From Bin87 sp965197635 (GTDB lineage Bacteria > Chloroflexota > Dehalococcoidia > Lucifugimonadales > UBA3495): a stretch of 64,000 nucleotides of DNA. The DNA is taken from assembly GCA_965197635.1 (NCBI GenBank), contig CBDANN010000008.1:1674001-1738000 (forward strand), written 5' to 3'. Both the position numbers and the translations under genes were made by a program. Positions within the stretch are counted from its first letter, which is position 1. Each line of letters starts with the position of its first letter. The notes under the pieces were generated by a model. It ran no database searches. It saw only the letters and a program-made list of their open reading frames with translations, and was not told the DNA's origin. This document shows positions 1 to 9,036 of the stretch, piece after piece.

Positions 1-560
1 CTGGATTGCCAGTGGCTGCAGCAGCTTCACACCTACGGGCTGTTGTCGGGGGCTTTCCGGCCCGACGGCGACATCCAGCGCCGGCGCAGCTATCTGCGGC
101 AGCGGACCATGCTGGTGCAGTACGCCTCCCAACACATCCAGCACCTGCAGAAGGCGCTGACCCAAATGAACGTGAAGCTCCAGCACGTCATCAGCGATAT
201 CACCGGCAAGACGGGAATGGACATCATCGAAGCCATCGTCAGGGGTGAGAGGGACCCCCGCAGCCGGGCCCGGCTGCGCCATCACCGGATCAAGGCCGAT
301 GAGGCCACCATTGCCAGGTCGCTGCAGGGGCACTGGCGCAAGGAGCACATCTTCAAGCTGACACAGGCCCTGGAACTGTACCGGTTCTATCAAGATAAGA
401 TCGGCGAGTGCGACCGGGAGATTGAGGCCCAACTGGAGCGGTTTGAGGACCGCAGCGACGGCCAACCTCCCGCTCCCAACGGCAAAAAGCGTAATCAGAA
501 GAATGCGCCCCGTTTTGATGTCCAGAGCCAGTTGTACCGGATGACGGGAGTGGACCTGGC
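1..560 (+). pseudogene. IS110-family transposase fragment (both ends missing)
   Basis: The frame is open from base 1 and reads DCQWLQQLHTYGLLSGAFRP and then HVISDITGKTGMDIIEAIV. Both are typical of the middle of IS110-type DEDD transposases, which act by a Holliday-junction-like mechanism. The 5' end lies outside the window. The 3' end is cut at base 560 by the left end of the IS21 element; translation runs 7 codons into the IS21 repeat and stops at 582. The C-terminal domain with the conserved serine is missing, so this copy cannot be active. A downstream remnant is not found on the other side of IS21, where IS1380 sequence lies instead. Confidence 0.85.
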
Positions 561-657
561 TGTCGTTTTTCAACGTCATTAGGCCGGCCATTTTCACGGA
601 CATCCGGCCACCTTGGGAGCGTGGTGTTGTGACAAATATCAGGTTGCTGTTGGCAGG

Positions 658-1278
658 TCAATCACCCCCTTTAGCGTCCAGCAAGGCCCGGTGCGGCGAC
701 AATCTCTCGCGGTTGAGGATGAGCTCGTAGAGGTCGGCGGACTGCTGGGCGGTGAGCCCGTGCAGACCGAGGTCATCGAGGATGAGCAGGTCGGGTGTCA
801 GGAAGGACCGGAAGGCGCGGTCTGTGGAGTTGTCCACCCGGGCCTGGGTCATGGTTCTGAAGAAGATGTCGGCATGGATGAAGCGCACGGCGTGTCCGGC
901 GCGGATAGCGGAGTAGCCGAGGGCCTGGGCCAGGAAGCTCTTGCCGACGCCGGCGGGTCCCACCAGCAGCACGTGCTCGTGCCTGTCGAGAAACTCCAGG
1001 GAGAACACGGCGTCCAGCAAGCGGCGGTCCAGGGTAATTGACGCCGACCAGTCGAAGTCCTCCAGTCGGCAGGTCTCCTCGAAGCCGGCGTTGTGGAGGC
1101 GGACTTCGGTGCGACGGTGAGCGCGACGATTGACCTCGTCGCTGAGGATGATTTCCAGGAAAGCAGCGTAGTCCGGTTGCTCTCTGCGGGCCCGGGCGAT
1201 GCGCTCGGGCCGGGTGGCGGCCAAGGCGCCCAGTTTCAGGCTCTTGAGCAGCGGCGTGAGTTCGGTGGTTCTGGTCAT
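658..1278 (-). CDS. istB: IS21 helper ATPase IstB, internally shortened
   Basis: IstB is the AAA+ ATPase that loads and regulates the IstA transposase. The protein is 206 residues. It has the N-terminal region, a Walker A motif GPAGVGKS near residue 107 and a Walker B motif LLILDDLG near residue 168. After ELILNR it jumps directly to ERLSPHR, which in relatives belongs to a tail about 45-50 residues further on. The stretch with sensor-1 (ITSNR-type) and the following helices is absent, while the reading frame is kept. The start ATG overlaps the istA stop (ATGA). The missing sensor region makes ATPase function doubtful. Confidence 0.85.
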   Translation of the reverse strand: MTRTTELTPLLKSLKLGALAATRPERIARARREQPDYAAFLEIILSDEVNRRAHRRTEVRLHNAGFEETCRLEDFDWSASITLDRRLLDAVFSLEFLDRHEHVLLVGPAGVGKSFLAQALGYSAIRAGHAVRFIHADIFFRTMTQARVDNSTDRAFRSFLTPDLLILDDLGLHGLTAQQSADLYELILNRERLSPHRALLDAKGGD

Positions 1279-2876
1279 GGACTGATCTCCTCATGCCGGC
1301 TGTTGGTGTATCTGTCGGTATGGGCGAAGACGCCACCGGGACGGGCGAAGCGACCGGGCGGGAGAGGCAGCGGCAGTTGGGGCGTGGCTTCTTCTTCCAG
1401 CGCCTGCACCAGGATGCGTTCCAACCGGCGCACGTCGATGAGGTCCACGTCCAGGGCTCGGTGGCAGGCGGTGTCGAGACGCTGGGGTGTGTAGCGCTTT
1501 CCCAAACGCAGCAGCTGGTGGCCCGGCCGGATCTTGGCCCAAGGCAGGGGGCCGTCGCAGAGGCGCTCGGCGTACTCGGCCACCGCGGGTCCCAGCTTGA
1601 CCGCGCTGCGCTTGATGCGGTCCGGCGACCTGGTGGTGTAGGGAGACAGCTCAGCGGGGTAATCGTCGGGATCGGTGGACCGGCCGCCTTTGGGCTGGCG
1701 GACGTGGGCCTTGATCAGCTCGCCCCGATGGTAGATGCGCACCAGCTGGCTGCCCAGCCTGATTTCCACCTTCCGGCCCGGCGGACACCGGTCCCACGGC
1801 ACCGAGTACAGCGCCTGCTGACACTGGATGTGATGGTCCGGATGCACCGTGGCGTTGCGCCAGTCGGCGATGTCGTAGGGCTCACCGTCCCAGGGGAGCA
1901 GGGTGTGGCGCTCTTCCTCCTGAAAGACCACCAGCTGAAAGACCACCAGTGGCCGCCGCCGCGTGGTGCCGTGGACCCGCTGGCCAGCCACCTTGATGCA
2001 CCACCGCCGCGCTTCGGACCTCACGTGGCCCAGACCGTTGAAATCGCGGCCCTTGCAGAAGCGCTCCCTCACGTACTGCACGCCCCGCTCCACTTTGGGC
2101 TTGTCCTTGGGGCGCCTGACGCGAGCGGCGTCGGCGATGAAACCGCGGTGCTGCGAGTATTCCAGGAAGCCCCTGGTGCAGCGCGGGTGCAGCGGGTTGG
2201 GTCCCGCCACCGCGGGCGGACAATTGTCGATCACCAGGTAACGGGGAATGCCGCCGCAGAAAGCCCACGCCGCCGCCAGGCCAGCGATGATGTCCTCCAG
2301 CGTCTGCCCGTGGGTCGGCCAGACCAAGCTGTGCCCAGAGTAGCCCAGCACGATGATCAGCGCCCATACCGCTTTCCGGCGGCCTGTCTCTGGGTCCGTA
2401 ATCATCCCCAGCCGGCCGAAGTCCACCTCCGCCACTGCTCCCGGTGGAGTGTCCGCCATGCGCACCGTGGTCTTGCTGCGGCGTTGCCAGTTGCGCTTCA
2501 GGATGAAGCGGCGCAACGACGGATACGATACCCGGCAGCCCCGGACTTCCCGCAACTCCCGAATGCGGGTCATCTGCAGCCGGTCCCCAGTGAGCCACTG
2601 GAAAATCTGGTCGGCCCACGGCTCCAGCAGGTCCTGTCGGGGCGTCTCCACCGGCCGCGGCCCCACTTGGCCGATTGCCGCCAGCCCGCTCAGCTGCTCC
2701 TCGGTGGCGGCCAGCCCACCCTGAGCTAGGCCCGCGCCCTGGGCGGCCGCGATGTACTTGGCAATGGTATCTCTCGACAGGCCGGTGTCCATCGCAATCT
2801 TGCGTCGGCTAGCTCCAGCCGGCCAGCGTCGGATGATGTCTGGTATTTCCACTCTGGTTACCTCCCGGTACGCCAT
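1275..2876 (-). CDS. istA: IS21 transposase IstA
   Basis: The protein is 533 residues, normal for IstA. An N-terminal helix-turn-helix (residues about 15-45, ASRRKIAMDTGLSRDTIAKY) should bind the terminal repeats. The DDE catalytic core follows: first Asp in VAEVDFG (about residue 150), second Asp in LVIDNCPP (about residue 216), Glu in KPKVERGVQY (about residue 263). A small in-frame tandem duplication gives LVVFQLVVFQ near residue 315; the 15-bp unit is repeated at about 1920-1950. The gene looks intact and is translationally coupled to istB. Confidence 0.92.
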   Translation of the reverse strand: MAYREVTRVEIPDIIRRWPAGASRRKIAMDTGLSRDTIAKYIAAAQGAGLAQGGLAATEEQLSGLAAIGQVGPRPVETPRQDLLEPWADQIFQWLTGDRLQMTRIRELREVRGCRVSYPSLRRFILKRNWQRRSKTTVRMADTPPGAVAEVDFGRLGMITDPETGRRKAVWALIIVLGYSGHSLVWPTHGQTLEDIIAGLAAAWAFCGGIPRYLVIDNCPPAVAGPNPLHPRCTRGFLEYSQHRGFIADAARVRRPKDKPKVERGVQYVRERFCKGRDFNGLGHVRSEARRWCIKVAGQRVHGTTRRRPLVVFQLVVFQEEERHTLLPWDGEPYDIADWRNATVHPDHHIQCQQALYSVPWDRCPPGRKVEIRLGSQLVRIYHRGELIKAHVRQPKGGRSTDPDDYPAELSPYTTRSPDRIKRSAVKLGPAVAEYAERLCDGPLPWAKIRPGHQLLRLGKRYTPQRLDTACHRALDVDLIDVRRLERILVQALEEEATPQLPLPLPPGRFARPGGVFAHTDRYTNSRHEEISP

Positions 2877-2938
2877 CGCGGCACCTCACAATCGAAGTGC
2901 GGCAATGGTCGCCGATGCGGCTCCCAAAGTGGCCTAAT

Positions 2939-3010
2939 GACCCTGAAAATCTGGCAGGTAGACCTTGAAAATCTCCTAACTCACTGGCCTATAGACCATG
3001 AAAAATGACA
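2939..3010 (+). repeat. IS21 multiple terminal repeats at the istA side
   Basis: Three copies of a GACCNTGAAAAT motif occur at 2939-2950, 2961-2972 and 2994-3005. The last runs into the outer end of the element. Related, less regular copies (TTTTTCAACGTC and CATTTTCACGGAC) lie at the other end, 566-601. IS21-family elements are known to carry such multiple internal repeats as transposase-binding sites, and these also sit upstream of istA where its promoter should be. Confidence 0.75.
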
Positions 3011-3435
3011 AGGTCCCCAAGGTGGATGGCGCCTTCACCACGCAGCCCAGCACCCGCGCGGTCCGGCCAGCACGCAACACGTCGGCATCGTCAATGCAGT
3101 CGCCACCGGCCAGAGCGGAAGCCACCAGCGTCATGACCTTATCGCCGGGATTGGCTCGACCCGGCGCAGCTCCCAGGTCAACGTGCCGGTCAACCAGTTG
3201 GGGCCGGCCCAGATGCCAAGCCAGCGTGGACGGCAGCATCAACCCAGCATTGCTGACCAGGCGGTGGTCGTCGCAGGCGATCTGGATGCGGTCGGGGTGG
3301 TTGCGTGGTAGCATCTATTTGGTGCTCCTTCTTTTGGGTTGGTTTGGTGTTTCACAAACCATTATCCCAGAAGCAAAGGGGCACTTTCTTACACCTTCAA
3401 CCCGCCCCGACACTCATCTCTTCGGTGGATTGGGG
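3011..3435 (-). mobile_element. IS1380 copy A, 5' remnant truncated by IS21
   Basis: The right end TCGGTGGATTGGGG finishes at 3435. A minus-strand frame from ATG 3314 encodes the first roughly 100 residues of an IS1380-type DDE transposase (HPDRIQIACDDHRLVSNAG, then CIDDADVLRAG). It then runs into IS21 at 3010. The copy is clearly diverged from copies B-E, so it is an older insertion. Bases 3436-3554, between copy A and copy B, hold no recognisable gene. Both borders of this 119-bp segment carry the pentamer CTAAG. Confidence 0.85.
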
Positions 3436-3554
3436 CTAAGTATGCTTGACGTCAGCCGTCAAGAAGCACAAAACAGTTATTATGAGTGGCGAACCACCTA
3501 TGCAGCTACGTGGTAAGGATACATCCGATTGATACCCACCATACTTCGCCTAAG

Positions 3555-5263
3555 CCCGAATCCACCGATGGGATAGGGCGGTGCGGCATTTGAGAGAGAT
3601 GAGGGGTCAGGGAACGGGATGGCGAGGACCTGATGCCGATGAAATGGACGATGTGGGGCGTGGATGCCGTGCCAAGGGGATGTTGATGACCCGTGGTAGC
3701 GGCATTGGCAGTGATTTTCAGCGCAGACCGATGGCGGAGACCGTCCGGAGCCCAGCCTGGCGCGGTTGGGCCAGGCGTGGTGCGTCATCGTAGACAGGTG
3801 AAAGGCCGAGGGCGGCGTCAGGATGGGAGTGGCAGGGCGCGCAGTCTGGCCAGGGCGCTGCTGAATTGGTTTCGCCAAGGCCAATCCTGTGGCAGATGCA
3901 GGGTGATGCGACGGGCTTTGCGGGTGATGCGTCCGGCGAGAGAGAAGAAGCGTCGTCGGAGGGTCTTGGTGGTGGTCACCGGCTCGCCCAGGCCGATGCG
4001 CGTGGTCCAGCGGGCCAGGTTGTGGGCCATGACTTGCACCGCCAGCCAGGCGGCGTTGGCGGGAAAACGTCCCGATGGCAGGTGGTTGAGCCCCACGCCG
4101 TATTTGAGGTCGCGGATGGCGTTCTCGATCTCGGCGTGGCGGCGATGGTCAGCTTCCAGATACAGGGTGTCGCCTTCTCTATCGGTGATGAAAGCGTGAT
4201 AGCTGTAGGTGGCGAACAGGGCCAGTTGCGAGCCGGGCGTGGGTTTCACCCGTCGGACGATGAGCCGCACCGGTACCGCGTCGGGCTCACTGGCAAAGGG
4301 AGTGTAGCTGGTTTCGGCCACATCGGCGCCGCCATCCATCCAATAGGATATGGGCGTCCAGCCATCTTCAGGTATGGCCTCGATGATGTTCCGCAGGCTC
4401 GGGTGCTGGCGTACGGTGATGGAGTAGCGTACCTTCTGGTCGCGACAGGCGGCCACCATGTCGTGGGTGTAGAAGCCGCTGTCCGCCCGCACGGTGAGTG
4501 GTCCGGTGGCTCCGGCGTAGCGCACTCGGCTCACCGTCTCGCGCAGGAAGTTGGCGGCGCCGCGGGCGGTGTTGGCCCGACCCTTTCGCAATCGACACAT
4601 CAGCACCTCGCCGGTACCCTCGGCCACGGCCAGGAGCGGGTGATAGCCCCGCTGGCCGGTGTAGCCGTGATGGCGCGCGCCCTCCTTGCCCAGACCATAG
4701 GTCTCACAGACGGTAGAGTCCAGATCAATGGTCAGCGGATCATCGCCCGGTCCGGCCCCAGCCGCCCAGGCTCGGGCCAGCGCCTCCCGGCTCACCCGAT
4801 CCAGCTGCCGCGCGTGGCCCCACCGGAAACTCCGCAGAAACGTGCCCAGCGTGGATGGCGCCTTCACCGTACAGCCCAGCACCTGCTCGGTCTCGCCAGC
4901 GCGCAGCGCGTCGGCGTCGTCAATGCAGTCCCCGCCGGCCAACGCCGATGCCACCAGCGTCAGCACCTTGTCTCCCGCGTTGGCACGACCTGGCGCATTT
5001 CCCAGGTCAACGTGGCGGTCCACCAGCTCTCCCAGCCCCAGATGATGGGCCAGGGTGATGGGCAAAAGCAGCCCCGCATTGGCCACCAGTCGGTGATCGT
5101 CGAAGGCAACGTGGATGCGGTCGGGGCGCTCAGGTGGTAGCATCCGTTGGGTGCTCCTCGTTTCAGGGTGGTTTTCGTTCTCAAAAACCATTATCCCCGA
5201 AGCCGGGAGCACTTTCTCATCCCTTCAGCACGCCGACACACTCATCTCCTCGGTGGATTGGGG
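3555..5263 (-). mobile_element. IS1380-family insertion sequence, copy B (intact)
   Basis: The element is 1,709 bp with imperfect 14-bp inverted repeats: CCCGAATCCACCGA at 3555 and TCGGTGGATTGGGG ending 5263. It has one full-length transposase gene on the minus strand. It appears identical to copy C (55217-56925) wherever I compared them, including the non-coding ends. The left flank is CTAAG and the right flank ATAAG, a 4-of-5 match to the 5-bp duplication seen at copies C and E. Its right side abuts an IS256 tail. Confidence 0.92.
3818..5143 (-). CDS. IS1380-family transposase (copy B)
   Basis: The protein is 441 residues from the ATG at 5143, which has an AGGAG ribosome-binding site about 9 nt upstream. 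A longer GTG start at 5212 is possible but less likely. DDE-transposase features: N-terminal HVAFDDHRLVANAGLLLP, first Asp in TIDLDSTVCETYG, second in VRADSGFYTHDM, and the C-terminal Glu region HAEIENAIRDLKYG. The product cuts and pastes the IS at the 14-bp repeats. It is the same as the copy C protein as far as can be read, and either copy could mobilise all IS1380 copies in the window. Confidence 0.92.
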   Translation of the reverse strand: MLPPERPDRIHVAFDDHRLVANAGLLLPITLAHHLGLGELVDRHVDLGNAPGRANAGDKVLTLVASALAGGDCIDDADALRAGETEQVLGCTVKAPSTLGTFLRSFRWGHARQLDRVSREALARAWAAGAGPGDDPLTIDLDSTVCETYGLGKEGARHHGYTGQRGYHPLLAVAEGTGEVLMCRLRKGRANTARGAANFLRETVSRVRYAGATGPLTVRADSGFYTHDMVAACRDQKVRYSITVRQHPSLRNIIEAIPEDGWTPISYWMDGGADVAETSYTPFASEPDAVPVRLIVRRVKPTPGSQLALFATYSYHAFITDREGDTLYLEADHRRHAEIENAIRDLKYGVGLNHLPSGRFPANAAWLAVQVMAHNLARWTTRIGLGEPVTTTKTLRRRFFSLAGRITRKARRITLHLPQDWPWRNQFSSALARLRALPLPS

Positions 5264-5498
5264 ATAAGGCGCCGCACTGACGTGGTGGGCATCTTCCCCA
5301 ACCGGCTATCGGCGCGGCGCCTGGTGGGTGCGGTGCTGGCCGAGCAGCATGACGAGTGGGCCGAAGCCCGCCGCTACCTCACCATCCCCAACGCCGCCGG
5401 CAACGAGGCACTGCCGGAACCCAACATGCTGGACGCAGCAGCCTAATCAACATCAAAAGGGATGACGCGCTTTTACACCTATTGACGGGACACTACCT
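5264..5498 (+). mobile_element. IS256-family right-end remnant
   Basis: An open frame from the copy B border to the TAA at 5446 reads DVVGIFPNRLSARRLVGAVL and ARRYLTIPNAAG. This is the characteristic C-terminus of IS256/mutator-type transposases. The tail continues through GATGACGCGCTTTTACACC to GGGACACTACC near 5498, which looks like the IS256-type terminal repeat. Everything upstream of the last roughly 60 codons is missing. The junction with IS701 copy 1 falls at about 5498, and the left IS701 terminus is lost there. Confidence 0.75.
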
Positions 5499-5535
5499 AG
5501 GCCCATGATTACTGGTGAGAGCGGAGGGGTTGGAA

Positions 5536-6690
5536 ATGGGTCAGACATTACTGGAGCGAGAGGCCGTGCTGGAGGAAACGCTGGACTGGGAGGCTGGGCT
5601 CCAGGCGCTGCACGGGCGTATCGCGTCGCGTTTCAGCCGCAGTGAGTCTCGGCAGCGGGCGCTGGCGTACCTGAAAGGATTGCTGGGGTCGGTGGAGCGC
5701 AAGAACGGGTGGCAGTTGGCGGAATATGCTGGCGACGCCACTCCCGACGGTGTGCAGCGTCTGCTGGCGGTGTACCACTGGGACGCGGACCAAGTACGGG
5801 ACGACCTGCAAGGGTACGTGGCGGAGCATCTGGGCGACCCCGGCGGGGTGCTGGTGGTGGATGAGACGGGGTTTCTGAAGCACGGCCAGAAGTCGGTGGG
5901 GGTGAAGCGTCAGTACAGCGGCACGGCGGGGAAGGTGGAGAACTGTCAGATCGGGGTGTTCCTGGCCTATGGCAGCCGACGGGGCGCGGCCTTTCTGGAT
6001 CGGGAGCTCTACCTGCCCCAGGAGTGGGCGGAGGATGTGGAGCGGCGGCGGGAAGCCGGTGTCCCGGAAGGGGTGGTCTTTCATACCAAAGCACAACTGG
6101 CTCAGGAGATGATCGCCCGCGCGGTGGCGGTTGGGGTGCCCTTTGCCTGGGTAACTGGGGATACGGTGTACGGCAATGCGATTGGTCAAAGATCGTGTCA
6201 ACTGCGACGGTGGCTGGAGGAACAGAGCCTGTCCTACGTGCTGGCGGTGAAGAACAACGAGCCGCTGTGGGCGGATACGGAGGATGGCTCGGCACAGGTG
6301 GCAGCCCGTGAACTGGCCCAGCAGATACCCGATGACCGGTGGCAACGCCTGAGCGCTGGTGAGGGCAGCAAGGGGCCGCGCCGCTACGATTGGGGTTGGT
6401 TGCCGATACGACCCTGGTCAGCACTGGATCAGGGGCATTGGCTGCTGGTGCGTCGCAGCATTGCCGATCCTGAGGAGCTGGCCTACTACGCCTGTTTTAG
6501 TACGGGAGAGGTATCGCTGGCGGAACTGGTGCGCGTGGCTGGCACCCGGTGGATCATCGAAGACGCCTTCAAGGAGGCCAAACAGGAGGTGGGGCTGGAT
6601 GAGTATGAGGTACGCCTGTGGGTCGGCTGGCACCGGCACATCACCCGGGCGCTGCTGGCCCATGCCTTTCTGGCGGTAATCCGGTCCTAT
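5536..6690 (+). pseudogene. IS701 transposase, copy 1, interrupted
   Basis: The ATG at 5536 has GGAGGGG about 7 nt upstream. The DDE-type transposase reads intact for about 385 residues: first Asp in VLVVDETGFLKHG, second in WVTGDTVYGNA, Glu in TRWIIEDAFKEAKQEVG. This is the only one of the four IS701 copies with an unbroken catalytic region (LLVRRSIADPEELAYY). Copy 2 interrupts it after VIRSY. The C-terminal tail (LIPLTVPEVRRLL) survives at 8145-8368 but in the -1 frame, reached only by a frameshift at the A4G5 run 8163-8171. Confidence 0.85.
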
Positions 6691-8140
6691 TACTACAGTC
6701 GCGCTTGCCTTTGGTAGGATAGGCCCATGATTACTGTTGAGAGCGGAGGAGTTGGAAATGGGTCAGACATTACTAGAGCGAGAGGATGTGCTGGACTGGG
6801 AGGTTGGGCTCCAGGCGCTGCACGGGCGTATCGCGTCGCGTTTCAGCCGCAGTGAGTCTCGGCAGCGGGCGCTGGCGTACCTGCAAGGATTGCTGGGGTC
6901 GGTGGAGCGCAAGAACGGGTGGCAGTTGGCCGAATATGCTGGCGACGCCACCCCCGACGGTGTGCAGCGTCTGCTGGCGGTGTACCACTGGGACGCGGAC
7001 CAGGTGCGGGACGACCTGCAAGGGTACGTGGTGGAGCATCTGGGCGACCCCGGCGGGGTGCTGGTGGTGGATGAGACGGGGTTTCTGAAGCAAGGCCAGA
7101 AGTCGGTGGGGGTGAAGCGTCAGTACAGCGGCACGGCGGGGAAGGTGGAGAACTGTCAGATCGGGGTGTTCCTGGCCTATGGCAGCCGACGGGGCGCGGC
7201 CTTTCTGGATCGGGAGCTCTACCTGCCCCAGGAGTGGGCGGAGGATGTGGAGCGACGGCGGGAAGCGGGAGTGCCCCAGGACGTGGTCTTTCATACCAAA
7301 GCACAACTGGCTCAGGAGATGATCGCCCGCGCGGTGGTGGCTGGGGTGCCCTTTGCCTGGGTAACGGGGGATACGGTGTACGGCAATGCGATTGGTCAAA
7401 GATCGTGTCAACTGCGGCGGTGGCTGGAGGAACAGAGCCTGCCCTACGTGCTGGCGGTGAAGAACAACGAGCCGCTGTGGGCGGATACGGAGGATGGCTC
7501 AGCACAGGTGGCAGCCCGTGAACTGGCCCAGCAGATACCTGATGACCGGTGGCAACGTCTGAGCGCTGGTGAGGGCAGCAAAGGGCCGCGCCTCTACGAT
7601 TGGGGTTGGTTGCCGATACGACCCTGGTCAGAGCCAGGTCAGGGGCATTGGCTGCTGGTGCGTGCTTGGTCAAGGGTTCGGGCATCGCCGATCCTGAGGA
7701 GCTGGCCTACTACGCCTGTTTTGGCGCAGCGGAAACGCCGCTGGCGGAACTGGTGCGCGTGGCTGGCACCCGGTGGATCATCGAGGAGGTCTTCAAGGAG
7801 GCCAAACAGGAGGTGGGGCTGGATGAGTATGAGGTGCGCCGGTGGGTCGGCTGGCACCGGCACATCACCCTGGCCCTGCTGGCCCATGCCTTTCTGGCGG
7901 TAATCCGGTCCTATGCCGCCGGTGGCGACGGTAAAAGGGGGATATGTTCCCGGGAGAACTCATCCCACTGACCGTGCCCGAGGTCAGACGACTGCTATGC
8001 CGGCTGCGGTGGCTGCCACGGGGCAGTCCTGCCCTGACCATCCATTGGTCAGGCTGGAGACGGCGGCACCAGGCCCGGGCCATGCAATGTCACTACCGGA
8101 GACACCTTCAGACACCTGTTCCTCAAGCGCGACTGTAATA
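6691..8140 (+). mobile_element. IS701 copy 2, complete ends, nested in copy 1
   Basis: The element is 1,450 bp with inverted repeats TACTACAGTCGCGCTTG at 6691 and CAAGCGCGACTGTAATA ending 8140. It is flanked by the 4-bp duplication CTAT. The sequence is nearly identical to copy 1 outside a 14-nt length difference at about 7661-7684. Both ends are present, so it could still move if transposase is supplied in trans. Confidence 0.9.
6758..8138 (+). pseudogene. IS701 transposase, copy 2, two frameshifts
   Basis: The ATG at 6758 opens the same protein as copy 1 through the first two catalytic Asp residues. At about 7665 the sequence carries extra bases (GCTTGGTCAAGGGTTCGGG) instead of the copy 1 segment and the frame is lost. 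The rest, including IIEEVFKEAKQEVG, lies in the -1 frame. A second -1 shift is needed at AAAAGGGGG (7933-7941) to reach the C-terminal LIPLTVPEVRRLL tail that ends at 8138. As written it is inactive unless frameshifting occurs. Confidence 0.85.
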
Positions 8141-8370
8141 CTATGCCGCCGGTGGCGACGGTAAAAGGGGGATAGGTTCGTGGGAGAACTCATCCCACTG
8201 ACCGTGCCCGAGGTCAGACGGTTGCTGTGCCGGCTGCTGTGGCTGCCACGGGGCAGTCCTGCCCTGACCATCCACTGGTCGGGATGGAGACGGCGGCACC
8301 AGGCCCGGGCCATGCAATGTCACTACCGGAGACGCCTTCAGACACCTTCATCACAAGCGCGACTGTAGTA

Positions 8371-8901
8371 CTAGTCCCCACTGGCCTGACCACCTATGCC
8401 GGATGGTCCTACAGCAACCAGATACTGTCCCGAATCAAAGTCGCTTGGAACCCGGTAAACAACGTTCTCGGCTACCGGCTGCGATACCGCAAGCAAGGCG
8501 AAACAGACTGGCGGATGCACTCCCGCATCCGCAACATCGAGAGCCGGAAAACCAGCGGAAACAATCAGTACAACAACTGCACCGGGGTACCAGCATTCCA
8601 GAACGAAGGAGAAGCGGAAGAGGGACCCGGGGTCGAAGACGGCGAAATAAGGAGCGACGGCGACCTGGTGTGGTGCCTGCGGGAGAACGGAGGCGAACTC
8701 AAAAGAGCAGCAGACTACTGGCCGCCCATGTGGGAAGCAGATGGCGAGGAAGGCGCCTTCCCGAGGGCACGGATGCGCGTCCGTCTTCTTGACCAGGGAC
8801 AACGCTACGAATTCCAGGCCGCCTCATGCACCACCCTGTCGTGCGAAAACAACAGCGGCTGGTCCTCCAGTATGTTCACCACCGCCGCGCGCAGGCCGTG
8901 A
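8371..8901 (+). pseudogene. Fibronectin type III-like protein, N-terminus lost to IS701
   Basis: The frame entering from IS701 continues with KVAWNPVNNVLGYRLRYR and ends with RYEFQAASCTTLSCENNSGW before the TGA at 8901. This is the pattern of fibronectin type III domains with a paired-cysteine insert. A strong terminator follows at 8944, so the C-terminus is natural. The start and any signal peptide were removed by the IS701 insertion. Extracellular binding or adhesion is the usual role of such domains, but nothing here identifies a ligand. Confidence 0.7.
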
Positions 8902-8943
8902 GCGACTGCAGAAAGCGAGCGATTGCCAAATGGCAGAAACCCA

Positions 8944-8972
8944 GGCCCGGCGCCCGCCGGGCCTTTTCTTTT
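8944..8972 (+). terminator. Rho-independent terminator
   Basis: GGCCCGGCG and CGCCGGGCC pair as a 9-bp perfect GC stem with a 2-nt loop (8944-8963), followed by TTTTCTTTT. It lies 42 bp after the stop of the FnIII-like gene. Confidence 0.88.
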
Positions 8973-9036
8973 GCCGGATATTCCGGGGCCAGAGAAGGCC
9001 GCAAATCCGGCTCATAGCAAAGGCTGAACGTGGACC

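Larger units (their letters stand above)
561..3010 (-). mobile_element. IS21-family insertion sequence, complete ends
   Basis: The left end begins TGTCGTTTTTCA at 561. The right end, read inward on the minus strand from 3010, begins TGTCATTTTTCA, so the termini are matched inverted repeats opening with TGT. Between them lie istA and istB on the minus strand, overlapping by 4 bp, as usual for IS21. No target duplication is seen: the left flank ends ACCTGGC and the right flank begins AGGTCCC. The flanks also belong to different elements (IS110 left, IS1380 right), so a rearrangement followed the original insertion. Confidence 0.9.
5499..8370 (+). mobile_element. IS701 copy 1, outer element split by copy 2
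   Basis: Copy 1 runs 5499-6690 and resumes 8141-8370. Its right terminus CAAGCGCGACTGTAGTA ends at 8370, followed by CTAG, which fits the YTAR target preference reported for IS701. The left terminal repeat is missing where the IS256 remnant abuts. Copy 2 is inserted after CTAT (6687-6690), and CTAT is repeated at 8141-8144, a clean 4-bp duplication. The nested insertion, not a true tandem repeat, explains the near-identical roughly 225-bp blocks at 7910-8135 and 8141-8365. Confidence 0.88.

Noticed and set aside
1293..2729. 478-codon frame opposite istA
   Set aside because: Antisense shadow; istA has all catalytic motifs on the other strand.
3866..5140. 424-codon frame opposite the IS1380 transposase (also at 55528-56802 and 51507-52751)
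   Set aside because: It recurs only because the IS recurs; composition is that of a shadow and the transposase frame is clearly real.
7910..8370. Two near-identical 225-bp blocks that look like a tandem repeat
   Set aside because: Explained by the nested insertion of IS701 copy 2 in copy 1; the CTAT duplication and terminal repeats mark the borders.
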